DNA from: Motiliproteus sp048265065 | GTDB lineage: Bacteria > Pseudomonadota > Gammaproteobacteria > Pseudomonadales > Balneatricaceae | Reading direction: 5' to 3' | NCBI GenBank assembly: GCA_048265065.1 | Contig: JBLXCH010000070.1 | Location: 1 to 16,378 of the forward strand | Length of the DNA: 16,378 bases | Shown: positions 1-7,038 of the stretch, piece by piece | How positions within the stretch are numbered: position 1 is the stretch's first letter | Layout of the letters: each line of letters starts with the position of its first letter | Translations under genes and position numbers: made by a program | The notes under the pieces: generated by a model | The model's database searches: none | Told to the model about the DNA's origin: nothing | The model's input: only the letters and a program-made list of their open reading frames with translations

Positions 1-624
1 GAACAGGATTCCAAGCCGCAGCTTACGAACGAGACGACGCCAGATTCAACCAAGAACGCAGGGGCTCAATCCAACGTAATTGAGGATCTGCTCTCAATGC
101 TCGATATGCCCGATCTGATCTCCGCAACCACATCACTAGCGAAACCGACTAACTCGGCGAATACGGAATCTAACGCCAACGAACTGGCGCCAAAGCCGCC
201 CGCACCGGAAGCCTCACCAAAAACTGCGGCAGAACAGCCTTCGGGCGAACATTTCATTGTCTGGCTGAAACAGGGCATCCAATCACGAAAGCTGATCATC
301 AACGATGCCAAGGCCCTGGTACATACCGTGGCCGATACCGTGTTCCTGGTCAGTCCGGGCGTGTTCCAGCGCTATGCGCAGGAGCATCCCCAGATCGCCG
401 CATTGGCCAAGGAAAATAATCAGCAGGATTGGCAGTGGATACAGAAACGCTTCGAGAAGTTGCAGCTGCACCGCAAGCAGCCCAACGGGCTAAATATCTG
501 GACCTGTGAAGTGACGGGGCCACGCAAGTCACGCCGTTTGCATGGGTACATGCTGGAGTCGCCAAGTCATCTGTTCGATGAAACTCTGTCGAACAACCCT
601 TACCTAAAAGTTAGCGCACACTGA
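1..624 (+). CDS. MobH/TraI-type ICE relaxase, C-terminal part (5' truncated by window)
   Basis: The reading frame is open from the first base and ends at TGA 622-624, so this is the last 207 codons of a longer gene; the first internal ATG is at 97. The first ~75 visible residues are a low-complexity, Pro/Ala/Glu-rich linker. The last ~125, beginning at GEHFIVWLKQGI, match my knowledge of the TraI_2 C-terminal domain (DUF1528), with motifs such as LIINDAKALVHTVAD and a C-terminal LHGYMLES segment. This domain ends MobH relaxases of PFGI-1/ICEclc-like integrating conjugative elements, which nick oriT to start transfer. The catalytic HD-type N-terminal domain would lie upstream, outside the window. 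No integrase follows, although one is often found next to this gene in such elements. The family call is fairly sure; whether the whole element is functional cannot be told from here. Confidence 0.8.
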   Translation, partial: EQDSKPQLTNETTPDSTKNAGAQSNVIEDLLSMLDMPDLISATTSLAKPTNSANTESNANELAPKPPAPEASPKTAAEQPSGEHFIVWLKQGIQSRKLIINDAKALVHTVADTVFLVSPGVFQRYAQEHPQIAALAKENNQQDWQWIQKRFEKLQLHRKQPNGLNIWTCEVTGPRKSRRLHGYMLESPSHLFDETLSNNPYLKVSAH

Positions 625-831
625 GCTACTACGGCCTCGGTTTCAGAGATTACATGTTACCGTAGGTGTCTGGCGCCCCTAGGGCACTTCAGATTCGGCC
701 TGCGACCAGGAAGATGCTTCCATTCGAGCAAGCCATTGTTGCCTAACGGTTATCTTGAGCCAGCCACCCATCTTGGTATGCCACCTCATGCAGACTCCAG
801 CATGTCTAGCAATTAAAATTGATAATTTAAA

Positions 832-860
832 TTGACTTGCAATTATTATTGCAATAGATT
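832..860 (+). promoter_or_regulatory. Sigma70-like promoter with operator in its spacer
   Basis: A -35 box TTGACT (832-837) and a -10 box TAGATT (855-860) are exactly 17 bp apart, and the spacer is the palindrome TGCAATTATTATTGCAA. This is a classic layout for steric repression. It points at the small ORFs beginning at 915 and, about 600 nt further on, the Gfo/Idh gene at 1458. The region around it (810-860) is strongly AT-rich compared with its flanks. Confidence 0.55.
837..854. promoter_or_regulatory. Palindromic operator TTGCAAT-N4-ATTGCAA (copy 1)
   Basis: This is a perfect inverted repeat, TTGCAAT / ATTGCAA, around TATT. The core TGCAAT-N4-ATTGCA recurs at 14800-14815 in front of iolD and, with one change, at 5526-5541. 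It probably binds a dimeric repressor. The RpiR protein encoded at 15379-16311 is the only regulator in the window and so the first candidate (inference). Confidence 0.6.
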
Positions 861-914
861 CTTTAAGTATCGGGTTCATCTACGCAAGCCGGTAGCGCAG
901 AGTCTGGCAGGCTG

Positions 915-1052
915 ATGCAGTGCACCGAATCTCGCACTACGGCCTTGTTTCACGAATGGCAAGCACTGCTCTTAAATAAGCGGCGAGCTTTTGCAAGTGA
1001 GGCAATCTGCAGGCAGCTACTGAATACAGTGATAAGACTGGAGGAGTGCTGA
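915..1052 (+). CDS. Small ORF, 45 aa, unknown; possibly remnant
   Basis: An ATG-TGA frame encodes 45 residues (MQCTESRTTALF... ending VIRLEEC). Its composition looks protein-like: amphipathic, with mixed charge and a Trp. Its TGA overlaps the ATG of the next small ORF in a TGATG arrangement, which suggests translational coupling. It begins 55 bp downstream of the -10 box at 855-860. The frame is open back to about 867 without another ATG, so it may instead be the tail of a decayed gene. I do not recognise a family. Confidence 0.3.
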   Translation: MQCTESRTTALFHEWQALLLNKRRAFASEAICRQLLNTVIRLEEC

Positions 1053-1168
1053 TGCAAACTGTCAACTCGACCCTTGCTCCGCGCACCCTACAGGCCGCAG
1101 AAAACCTTTTAGCAGCTGACTTTGCCCAATTTTTCACTGTGCCTGCCTCCCCATATCGAGAACCCTGA
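1052..1168 (+). CDS. Small ORF, 38 aa, unknown; possibly truncated start of a lost gene
   Basis: The ATG at 1052 has a strong Shine-Dalgarno sequence (GGAGGAG, 1040-1046) at good spacing and overlaps the stop of the preceding small ORF. It encodes MQTVNSTLAPRTLQAAENLL... and stops at TGA 1166-1168. Beyond this stop the same frame stays protein-like for about 30 codons (ATYAPESMGRQLQKPNIPEQ), which suggests a longer gene broken by nonsense mutations. The family is not recognised. Confidence 0.35.
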   Translation: MQTVNSTLAPRTLQAAENLLAADFAQFFTVPASPYREP

Positions 1169-1457
1169 AGCACTCCAAACGAGCGAGGCAAAGCTACGTA
1201 TGCTCCCGAAAGTATGGGGCGCCAATTGCAAAAACCGAACATCCCCGAGCAGCGATTATGAGCGGCTTTTGAACGTTATGCTCGTGCCAGAACAATCAAA
1301 CCGCTGGCAGTCAGGCATTGGCGAGCGTACTAGACGCAATGATGTGGGCATTACCGGAAGGATGGGTGCCCAACGGACTTCAGGCACGCCCGCCGCCGAC
1401 TCCAGAAGTGAACTCCTAGATAGTTCTAAAAACAATATTTGAAAGCAGGACAAGACA
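1169..1457 (+). pseudogene. Probable decayed coding remnant upstream of the Gfo/Idh gene
   Basis: No intact gene is convincing here, but protein-like stretches appear in different plus frames separated by stops: ATYAPESMGRQLQKP, then AAFERYARARTIKPLAV, then in another frame SVLDAMMWALPEGWVPNG. This pattern fits a frameshifted, nonsense-interrupted gene. An uninterrupted 106-codon frame at 1122-1442 also exists, but it has odd composition and no ribosome-binding site. The original function is unknown; an ICE-end gene such as an integrase would fit the position but is not shown. The last ~20 bp carry the AGGA ribosome-binding site of the next gene. Confidence 0.3.
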
Positions 1458-2642
1458 ATGAACACTAATTCCGGAGTGGAAAGTCTCGGTCGCCGTTTAC
1501 GACTGGGTGTTGTAGGTGGAGGCCCCGGTTCCTTTATCGGATCGGTTCACCGAAGTGCGGCTTTGATGAGCGAAAAATACGAGATAGTGGCCGCCGTACT
1601 TTCGTCAAACCCTGAACGCTCAATCTCAGCTGCAGCTGAATTAGGAATTCCGCGGAGCTACCGCTCAGCCCGGGAAATGATCGAGTCTGAAGCCGCTCTG
1701 GTAGAAGGTATTGATATAATTTCAATTATGACTCCGAATGACAGCCACTATGAGATTGCCTGCCAGGCTCTGGAAGCGGGCATGCACGTTATTTGCGAAA
1801 AGCCCCTCACAACCCACTACCATCAGGCAAAAAGTCTTGAAGCTCGTGCAGAAAAATCCGGTCTACATTTTTGTGTAGCCTATGCATACACCGGGTACCC
1901 CATGGTTCGTCAGGCGAAGGCGATGGTTGAAGCGGGTGATCTTGGCGAGATTAGAATGGTCCAGTGCAATTATGTTCAGGGGCATCTGGCGGAAATAAGT
2001 GAAACTGAGCGCAGTGGAAAAAACTGGCACATGCTCCCGGACATCGCCGGTGATGATCTTGTCGTCGCCGATATTGGCACCCACTGCTACCACTTATGTT
2101 CCTTTGTAACAGGCGCCCTGCCCGAACAACTCAGCGCCGACAGCTGCACGACAGTGCCGGGCCGCAAGGCAACCGACTATGCGAGTATTCAGTTGCGATA
2201 TTGCAGCGGCGCCCGTGGTTCATTATGGATCACTCAGGCTGCTGCAGGTGCAGAGCACGGGCTTTACCTTCGCGTATTTGGCAGCAAAGGCGGTATTGAG
2301 TGGCATCAGGAATATCCCAACGAACTACTATTCCGGAGCCTGGGGCGTCCCGCTCAGTTGTTTACCAAGGGCGGACCTGGTTTGTACGACATTGCAAACC
2401 AGGCGACCGCGGTCCCCCTCGGTCACCCCGAGGGGTACCGAGAAGCCTTCGCCACACTCTATAATGATTTTGCCAACGCCGTCATCAATACAATAAAGAC
2501 AACACAACAACTCCAAGCCTCTCCTTATCCGCATATAAAGGACGGTGTCCAAGGTGTAAGATTTATTGAGGCAGCATTCGAGTCGAATCGAGGCAATGGT
2601 ATGTGGGTCGATATAGAACCCAAAATTACAGCATGTTACTAA
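1458..2642 (+). CDS. Gfo/Idh/MocA-family NAD(P)-dependent oxidoreductase (sugar/inositol dehydrogenase-like)
   Basis: This 394-aa protein has an N-terminal Rossmann fold: RLGVVGGGPGSFIG (residues ~15-28) binds the dinucleotide, and ICEKP (112-116) carries the conserved Lys. The C-terminal alpha/beta domain has DIGTHCYHL (205-213), whose Asp and His are the family's usual catalytic/substrate residues. It is clearly homologous to the oxidoreductase at 8912-10075, sharing the same GGG-IG-HR start, ICEKP, GYPMV, DIGTH-YHL, PNEL and GHPEGY blocks. It therefore probably oxidises a cyclic polyol or sugar such as an inositol isomer (inference). AGGA sits 7 nt before the ATG. It is alone on the plus strand between ICE-derived DNA and the convergent ndh gene. 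Its only visible upstream promoter is at 832-860, which would give a ~590-nt leader. Confidence 0.85.
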   Translation: MNTNSGVESLGRRLRLGVVGGGPGSFIGSVHRSAALMSEKYEIVAAVLSSNPERSISAAAELGIPRSYRSAREMIESEAALVEGIDIISIMTPNDSHYEIACQALEAGMHVICEKPLTTHYHQAKSLEARAEKSGLHFCVAYAYTGYPMVRQAKAMVEAGDLGEIRMVQCNYVQGHLAEISETERSGKNWHMLPDIAGDDLVVADIGTHCYHLCSFVTGALPEQLSADSCTTVPGRKATDYASIQLRYCSGARGSLWITQAAAGAEHGLYLRVFGSKGGIEWHQEYPNELLFRSLGRPAQLFTKGGPGLYDIANQATAVPLGHPEGYREAFATLYNDFANAVINTIKTTQQLQASPYPHIKDGVQGVRFIEAAFESNRGNGMWVDIEPKITACY

Positions 2643-2764
2643 CCGGAAAGCTATTAATCCCGCGGGTTAGTATATGAAGCATGGACGCTTTATCATTGGC
2701 CGCGGGCTAATACGAACGCCAGAAAAACCTGCATGTCCACGCACCTGCACCCGTTTTAATGGCG

Positions 2765-2801
2765 TGGCGGACAAATAGGGAGGGAACCTATTTGTCTGCC
2801 A
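2765..2801. terminator. Long hairpin between convergent genes, possible bidirectional terminator
   Basis: TGGCGGACAAATAGG (2765-2779) pairs with CCTATTTGTCTGCCA (2787-2801) over 15 bp with one G-T wobble and a 7-nt loop. Its place between convergent genes suits transcription termination, but neither side has a U-tract. It could equally be an extragenic palindromic repeat. Confidence 0.45.
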
Positions 2802-3031
2802 GATTAATTGCTTAACACAATGGTTGACAGGGGCAGGTCACACAGACTATGCCAACCATATGCCGCCAACCTTGACCACCCAAATCATATTACCGAGAAA
2901 ATAACAATCAAACCCGAATCATAGCTACCGTTCTGCTTCATCTCTGTCCTCAGGATTATTAGCCCTGCGAAGAATCCTGTTCCTTTCCTTACACATTTTT
3001 ACTCACAGCAAAACGACACAGGAGGCCAGAC

Positions 3032-3051
3032 AAACTGTTTTTATACAGTTT
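3032..3051. repeat. Short palindrome AAACTGT-N6-ACAGTTT
   Basis: A perfect 7-bp inverted repeat around TTTTAT lies 75 bp past the ndh stop codon. It may be a weak terminator of ndh on the minus strand, or a protein-binding site. There is no long U-tract. Confidence 0.3.
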
Positions 3052-3125
3052 AGACTAAATCGTGGCCACAAATAAATTCTCCATTTTCATTTACTGCCTC
3101 ACCAGACTAATAGAAAGAACACTAA

Positions 3126-4448
3126 TCAGTGCAATTTCATTTTTGGCCTGACAACCTTGGAAAGTCTATTTATCAAAACAATCAGTAAACCCCGTATACC
3201 CCCATGTATCGACAACTGGTGCATGCGGTACAACGAAACGTAGCACCATCTTGCCAAGCGGCCTTCGACGAACATGCTGCGGTTGCGCAGATTCCCCATG
3301 AGATTACCGACGGCGCCATAACGGCTCAAGCTGACAAGCGATCCATAATCTTTGTATCGATACTCTTTGAACTCATGCCCTTTGAGTTTTCTCAGTATAT
3401 TCGTGAAAACAGTTGAAGCCATCTGGTGAGCCGCTTGCGCCCTCGGTGGAACGACCTTCCCATCATCCTGAGTAAAGGAACAGCAGTCACCGATGACCCA
3501 TATATTACTGCAACCACTTGCATTGAGCGTTTTATCGACAACGACCTGATTGCTTCGATTCGTCGTCAAGCCTGCGATTCTGGAAACGAAGTCAGGGGCT
3601 TTAACTCCGGCGGCCCAGACGATCAAATCCGCAGCAATAAATTCGCCTTCTCGGGTATGAAGCCCCTCTCTCGTAGCCGAATTCACCGCTACAGACGGGC
3701 GTAATCTGACCCCAAGCCCCTCCAGCTCTCGCGCGACGGCTGCCGAAATGCGCTCGGGCAGCGCCGGCAGCATCCTCGGGCCGGCCTCGATAAGCGTAAT
3801 ATCCAGTTGGTCTCGAGACATTCCAGGCATACCGTGACTCTTGAGCAAGTCGGTGACGTGGTAAAGTTCGGCAGCCAGCTCCACACCGGTCGCCCCGGCG
3901 CCGACGATGGCTATCCTCAGGCGCCCCTTGCTACCGAGCTGGTGAATTGCCGTGAACTTGTTGATGAGGGTATTTTGAAACCTTTCGGCCTGCCGGTACG
4001 AATCCAGAAAGTAACAGTTCTCCTGGACGCCCTGGATGCCAAAGTCGTTCGAGGTGCTACCGATGGCAAGCACCAATGTATCGTACTTTATTGTCCGCTC
4101 ATTCAATAGCTGGTTGCCGCTGGCATCGAAGGCTGCGCCAAGGTGTAGGATACGCGCGGAAGTGTCGGCAGCAGTCAGCTCACCCAGTTCAAACCTGTAT
4201 CCATTTCTCGCGGCATGGGCATGGTACACCACGCTTTCCGCCCCTGGGTCCAATGTTCCCGTCGCCAGCTCGTGCAATAGCGGCTTCCATATATGGATAC
4301 GATTGCGGTCGATCAAAGTCACCGAATATTTTTTTGAGCGTCGAAATTTTTTTCCGAGGTTTGTTACCAGCTCAAGTCCGCCGGCGCCACCGCCTACCAC
4401 GACAATATGGTGCAATTCAGTCTTGTCATCTTTATTCATTGCGCTCAT
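3126..4448 (-). CDS. ndh: Type II NADH:quinone oxidoreductase (NDH-2)
   Basis: This 440-aa FAD-dependent enzyme transfers electrons from NADH to the quinone pool at the inner face of the cytoplasmic membrane without pumping protons. HIVVVGGGAGGLELV (residues ~14-28) binds FAD; a second dinucleotide fold, IAIVGAGATGVELA (~179-192), followed by the acidic end of the next strand (LIEAG), binds NADH; VWAAGVKAPDF (~278-287) and WVIGDCCSF (~317-325, Asp binding FAD) are further family signatures. The Arg/Leu-rich amphipathic C-terminus (IRGLLIVLINRLSKVV) probably anchors it to the membrane. Length is typical. The chosen ATG has GGAAG 5 nt upstream; an ATG three codons on is an alternative. It follows the TauE-family gene on the same strand after 115 bp and may be co-transcribed. 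Confidence 0.9.
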   Translation of the reverse strand: MSAMNKDDKTELHHIVVVGGGAGGLELVTNLGKKFRRSKKYSVTLIDRNRIHIWKPLLHELATGTLDPGAESVVYHAHAARNGYRFELGELTAADTSARILHLGAAFDASGNQLLNERTIKYDTLVLAIGSTSNDFGIQGVQENCYFLDSYRQAERFQNTLINKFTAIHQLGSKGRLRIAIVGAGATGVELAAELYHVTDLLKSHGMPGMSRDQLDITLIEAGPRMLPALPERISAAVARELEGLGVRLRPSVAVNSATREGLHTREGEFIAADLIVWAAGVKAPDFVSRIAGLTTNRSNQVVVDKTLNASGCSNIWVIGDCCSFTQDDGKVVPPRAQAAHQMASTVFTNILRKLKGHEFKEYRYKDYGSLVSLSRYGAVGNLMGNLRNRSMFVEGRLARWCYVSLYRMHQLSIHGGIRGLLIVLINRLSKVVRPKMKLH

Positions 4449-4563
4449 ATAAACTTCCAGTCTTAAAATTATGTAAGTTCGTCAATACCAAAGGTACAGC
4501 AGATGAATTCAGACACAGAACACGAATTAGGCCGGGAAGATACAGTTGCCTACTTTAAATCAA

Positions 4564-5328
4564 CTAAAGTGTAACAAACCCATCGTATAACAGTTTTAAC
4601 CCTGTCAAAACGAGGAATACGTTGAATACCCCATAGAACAGAGATACCGATATCCTTTTATGCAGGTAATAACCAATACCTATGCCGATCGGGGCCAACG
4701 GTAATAAGATCAGCGACGTCATCAGATTGTCCATATTCAGCTGGCCCAACCAAAAATACGGGATAAGCTTGGCGTAGTTGATAACGGCAAATAACAGTGC
4801 GCTGGTGCCGAGAAACAGGGTTGGCGGCAACCGTTGCGGAACAAGATAGGCACTGGCCGGCGGCCCCCCTGCGTGTATGCCAAAACTGGTAAAACCTGCC
4901 AGGAGTGACCAGAACCACCCTTTGAGTCGGCAAGGCGCTGCAGCCGCACGTTTCGAGGTACCGAGCCAGTAGTTCAGGGCAAATATCAGCGCTAGAACTC
5001 CAATCAGCAGGCGTACATGGGCTTCAGAGATGTATTTGAAGGTCAACGCCCCCAGCACGACGCCCACCAGCGCGGCAGGCAGCATGATCCGTAGATTTTC
5101 GCGGTGCCATTGTCCCCGGAATTTATATACGGCTAGCACATCCATGACGCAGAGGATCGGCAACAGAATAGCCGCGGCCTTGGCGGGACTTACCGCAAGC
5201 GCCATAAGCGGTACGCTGACGATACCGATAATGCCGCCAAACCCGCCTTTAGCCACACCAAAAATCAGTACTGCTGGTATGGCGCAAAGGAAGAAAAACA
5301 GTTCATTGATCATTATCGTATAGGCCAC
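4564..5328 (-). CDS. TauE/SafE-family membrane transporter
   Basis: This 254-aa, strongly hydrophobic protein has about eight predicted membrane segments by eye. The N-terminal repeat motif GVAKGGFGGIIGIVSVPLMAL (residues ~24-44) and the second-half HAGGPPASAYLVP are hallmarks of the TauE/SafE (formerly DUF81) family. Members export sulfite, sulfoacetate or other small organic anions; the substrate here cannot be told. The longest frame starts at a GTG (5326-5328); an ATG five codons later (5313) is an alternative and would drop only MAYTI. The start lies 9 nt behind a strong intrinsic-terminator-like hairpin, so expression must involve read-through, attenuation or an unrecognised start. ndh follows downstream on the same strand. 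Confidence 0.85.
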   Translation of the reverse strand: MAYTIMINELFFFLCAIPAVLIFGVAKGGFGGIIGIVSVPLMALAVSPAKAAAILLPILCVMDVLAVYKFRGQWHRENLRIMLPAALVGVVLGALTFKYISEAHVRLLIGVLALIFALNYWLGTSKRAAAAPCRLKGWFWSLLAGFTSFGIHAGGPPASAYLVPQRLPPTLFLGTSALLFAVINYAKLIPYFWLGQLNMDNLMTSLILLPLAPIGIGIGYYLHKRISVSLFYGVFNVFLVLTGLKLLYDGFVTL

Positions 5329-5337
5329 CTAGTCAAT

Positions 5338-5366
5338 AAAAAATGCCACCGACGTAGCCGATGGCA
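5338..5366 (-). terminator. Rho-independent terminator or attenuator immediately before the TauE-family start
   Basis: On the minus strand TGCCATCG pairs with CGGTGGCA (8 bp, one G-U) around a 7-nt loop and is followed by six T residues. It ends 9 nt before the GTG start codon at 5328. It has no intact gene of its own just upstream, which makes a regulated leader possible. Confidence 0.7.
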
Positions 5367-5525
5367 CGAATCCAGCCAGGGCATTGCTGGGGCAGGTGCA
5401 GAACCACAACCATTCAAGTTTGGCAGTTGCTTCATTGATCAATGCGGCCTCAGCCAAATACTTCCGCTTGATCAAGCAGCCTAACGGATCAATGTAGGCC
5501 TAGGTTAGCAAAGCAAAACAAGCTA
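5367..5525. other. Gene-free scar with short direct repeats
   Basis: No gene is recognised. GATCAATG(C/T)(-/A)GGCCT occurs twice, at 5437-5450 and 5487-5501. A short minus-strand frame without a start (about 5500-5334, containing YLAEAALINEATAKLEWLW) is protein-like and in frame with the TauE gene but closed by TAG just before its GTG. It may be relic coding DNA. Confidence 0.3.
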
Positions 5526-5541
5526 TGCAACAATAATTGCA
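5526..5541. promoter_or_regulatory. Palindromic operator TGCAAC-N4-ATTGCA (copy 2)
   Basis: The sequence TGCAACAATAATTGCA differs from the TGCAAT-N4-ATTGCA core at one position. TATACA follows 2 bp later on the plus strand, and TAGCTT follows directly on the minus strand, so it could lie within a promoter in either direction. Plus would lead into the binding-protein remnant, minus towards the TauE gene. Confidence 0.5.
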
Positions 5542-5610
5542 AGTATACACATTTAGCAAAAATACGATAAATCCAATTATGGCAATGCAATATTGGCTGG
5601 TGATTATTAA

Positions 5611-5742
5611 ATCGTACTGGGTTCCACAGATGCAATTACTGAAGCAAAACACACCAACGGGATCGTTACCGGTTTCGATGCCGTACTGGCCGTTCGAGAA
5701 GGCCGCTTGCATGCGACCGTCGACCAAGCCCCGAAACGGTAA
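5611..5742 (+). pseudogene. Fragment of a periplasmic sugar-binding protein (C-terminal part)
   Basis: A 43-codon frame without a start codon runs from a stop at 5608 to TAA 5740-5742. It contains TDAITEAKHTNG and GFDAVLAVREGRLHATVDQ. This resembles the segment of Peripla_BP_4-type binding proteins where the hinge/ligand strand 'GxDA', a helix, and 'xGxLxATVxQ' follow each other. The intact protein at 7484-8416 has GGVDATQDALAALEAGDLD then VTVYQ at the matching place. The rest of the gene is missing on both sides. It lies on the strand opposite the two intact binding-protein genes. Confidence 0.5.
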
Positions 5743-5975
5743 GCCGGCGCCATGCAGCTAATGGTCAGACACCTCGAGTCTGGGGTCTCCTTCCCTAGGC
5801 GCGGCTGTTGGACAGCACCCACTTGATCACAATTGCAAACGTTACTGACGATCAGTAGGAATTGCAGGTCAATCGTTAACACAGCGAGGCCATATATGGG
5901 CTCCACCCAATCCCTCTATTGGCCCGAACTGATTTTATAAGCGTTGCGCAGCCTCCAGTCCTGTTAACGTGGCAC

Positions 5976-5996
5976 AAAAAACGGGCTTAACAGCCA
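5976..5996 (-). terminator. Possible weak terminator after the binding-protein gene at 6013
   Basis: On the minus strand, 17 nt past the stop codon, GGCT-GTTA-AGCC is followed by CG and six T residues. The stem is only 4 bp, so this is a weak call supported mainly by the T-tract. Confidence 0.35.
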
Positions 5997-6012
5997 CTGT
6001 GGCGCCGCGGGT

Positions 6013-7038
6013 CTATTTCCGCCACGCGGAGTCGGCCTCGGAACCAACACCAAATACGAGCCGGGACAGTGCGTCCATCTGTTCAAGGTTATCCTTGTCG
6101 ACCAGTACGGGGCCGGTAATGATGTCGGACTGGGGCTTGTAACCCATCTCGTGATACCAGTAGAGCCACTCCATTGGAATATATCCCTGCAACCAGAAAC
6201 CCTGTTCAGATGCTACCAGCAGATGACCGTTCTTAACGCCAGAAAGGCCGATAGGCCCCACATCGACGGTTAGCAACGTCATTCCCTTGGTGTCCACGTC
6301 AGGCTCCAGGCCCAGTTCGTTCGCCACGTGCCAAGACCAGGCTGCGGTAAAATCGGCCAGGTTGAAAATGTAGTTGGTGTCAGTGTTTGACGATAGATAA
6401 GCTTTCAGGTTTTGGCTAAAAGTGGCCTGAGTGATACCGGTAACCAGATATTCCACAGAAGCGCCGACTTTCCTGAAAGCGTCCTCAATCCCTCGACAGC
6501 GCTCCCGAAGTCCCGCATGGTCAGCCGTATGCAGAGAACAGGCGACCTTCTTGGGTATTGGCACAATTCCAGCTTCCGCTTTTTCGAGCGCATAGAGTCC
6601 AATTTTGTAGCCTGTCAGATACTCATCACCTCCGACGTAGGTCAGGTACGGGATACGCTGCCCGGGTGGCCGGCGATCCGGAATATTGAACGCCACCACC
6701 GGAATACCCATCGCCAGCGCCTTTCGAATGGGACCCTCAAGGGCGTTGGCATCGAGGATCGGCACTGCGATACCGTCTGGACGAGAGGCAATCGTCTCTT
6801 CCAAATTACGTACCAACTCGTCGACGCCGGGCGTCACCCCCCCAACATACTCAGTGAAAACATTCGGATAGCGCTTCTCGAATTCGACCAAAGACAACGT
6901 CAGCCAATTCATATTCGGGTCCTGAACCCCTATGTGGGACACCATCACGAACCGGTAGTCCTTTGCCGCAGCGGCTATTGGAACCGACAGCATGAACATG
7001 CTGATCAAAAGGGGCACTAACCGTTTGAGAACCATCAT
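6013..7038 (-). CDS. Periplasmic sugar-binding protein of an ABC transporter (Peripla_BP_4 type)
   Basis: This 341-aa secreted protein has a Sec signal peptide: a Lys/Arg start, the hydrophobic LVPLLISMFMLSVPIAAAA, and probable cleavage after AAA at ~24. The mature part has the two-lobed fold of sugar/autoinducer binding proteins: FVMVSHIGVQDPN as the first strand with ligand-contact residues, the repeated pattern ASRPDGIAVPILD (~86-98), GIPVVAFNI (~110-119), and YVGGDEYLTGYKIG. VKNGHLLVASEQGFWLQGY matches the C-terminal 'G.L.A...Q' region, although shifted from the usual ATV-Q wording. The ligand is not evident; a sugar or inositol-like polyol is likely from context. Two ATGs are adjacent at the start, with GGGGA upstream. 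No permease or ATPase gene is nearby, so it needs partners elsewhere. Confidence 0.8.
   Translation of the reverse strand: MMVLKRLVPLLISMFMLSVPIAAAAKDYRFVMVSHIGVQDPNMNWLTLSLVEFEKRYPNVFTEYVGGVTPGVDELVRNLEETIASRPDGIAVPILDANALEGPIRKALAMGIPVVAFNIPDRRPPGQRIPYLTYVGGDEYLTGYKIGLYALEKAEAGIVPIPKKVACSLHTADHAGLRERCRGIEDAFRKVGASVEYLVTGITQATFSQNLKAYLSSNTDTNYIFNLADFTAAWSWHVANELGLEPDVDTKGMTLLTVDVGPIGLSGVKNGHLLVASEQGFWLQGYIPMEWLYWYHEMGYKPQSDIITGPVLVDKDNLEQMDALSRLVFGVGSEADSAWRK

Larger units (their letters stand above)
2643..3125. other. Intergenic region between convergent genes; no gene seen
   Basis: These 483 bp separate the 3' ends of the Gfo/Idh and ndh genes. No protein-like frame was found. They contain an imperfect direct repeat (CCGCGGGTTAGTA at 2660-2672 and CCGCGGGCTAATA at 2700-2712), a 15-bp hairpin at 2765-2801 and a palindrome at 3032-3051. 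A TTGACA at 2824-2829 with TATGCC downstream is a weak promoter-like match with no gene to serve. Confidence 0.5.

Noticed and set aside
937..1242. 101-codon minus-strand frame
   Set aside because: No recognisable domain, no good start signal, and it runs against the promoter and ribosome-binding signals on the plus strand.
1122..1442. 106-codon plus-strand frame as an intact gene
   Set aside because: No ribosome-binding site, odd composition, and better protein-like stretches in the other two frames, so the region is treated as decayed.
2824..2853. Promoter-like TTGACA...TATGCC
   Set aside because: Weak -10 match and no gene downstream on that strand.
5500..5906. Overlapping minus-strand frames of 75 and 99 codons
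   Set aside because: Cys-rich or random composition, no start signals; they oppose the binding-protein fragment, which has recognisable similarity.
6412..7020. 202-codon plus-strand open frame
   Set aside because: Antisense to the binding-protein gene at 6013-7038, whose signal peptide and domain motifs decide the strand.
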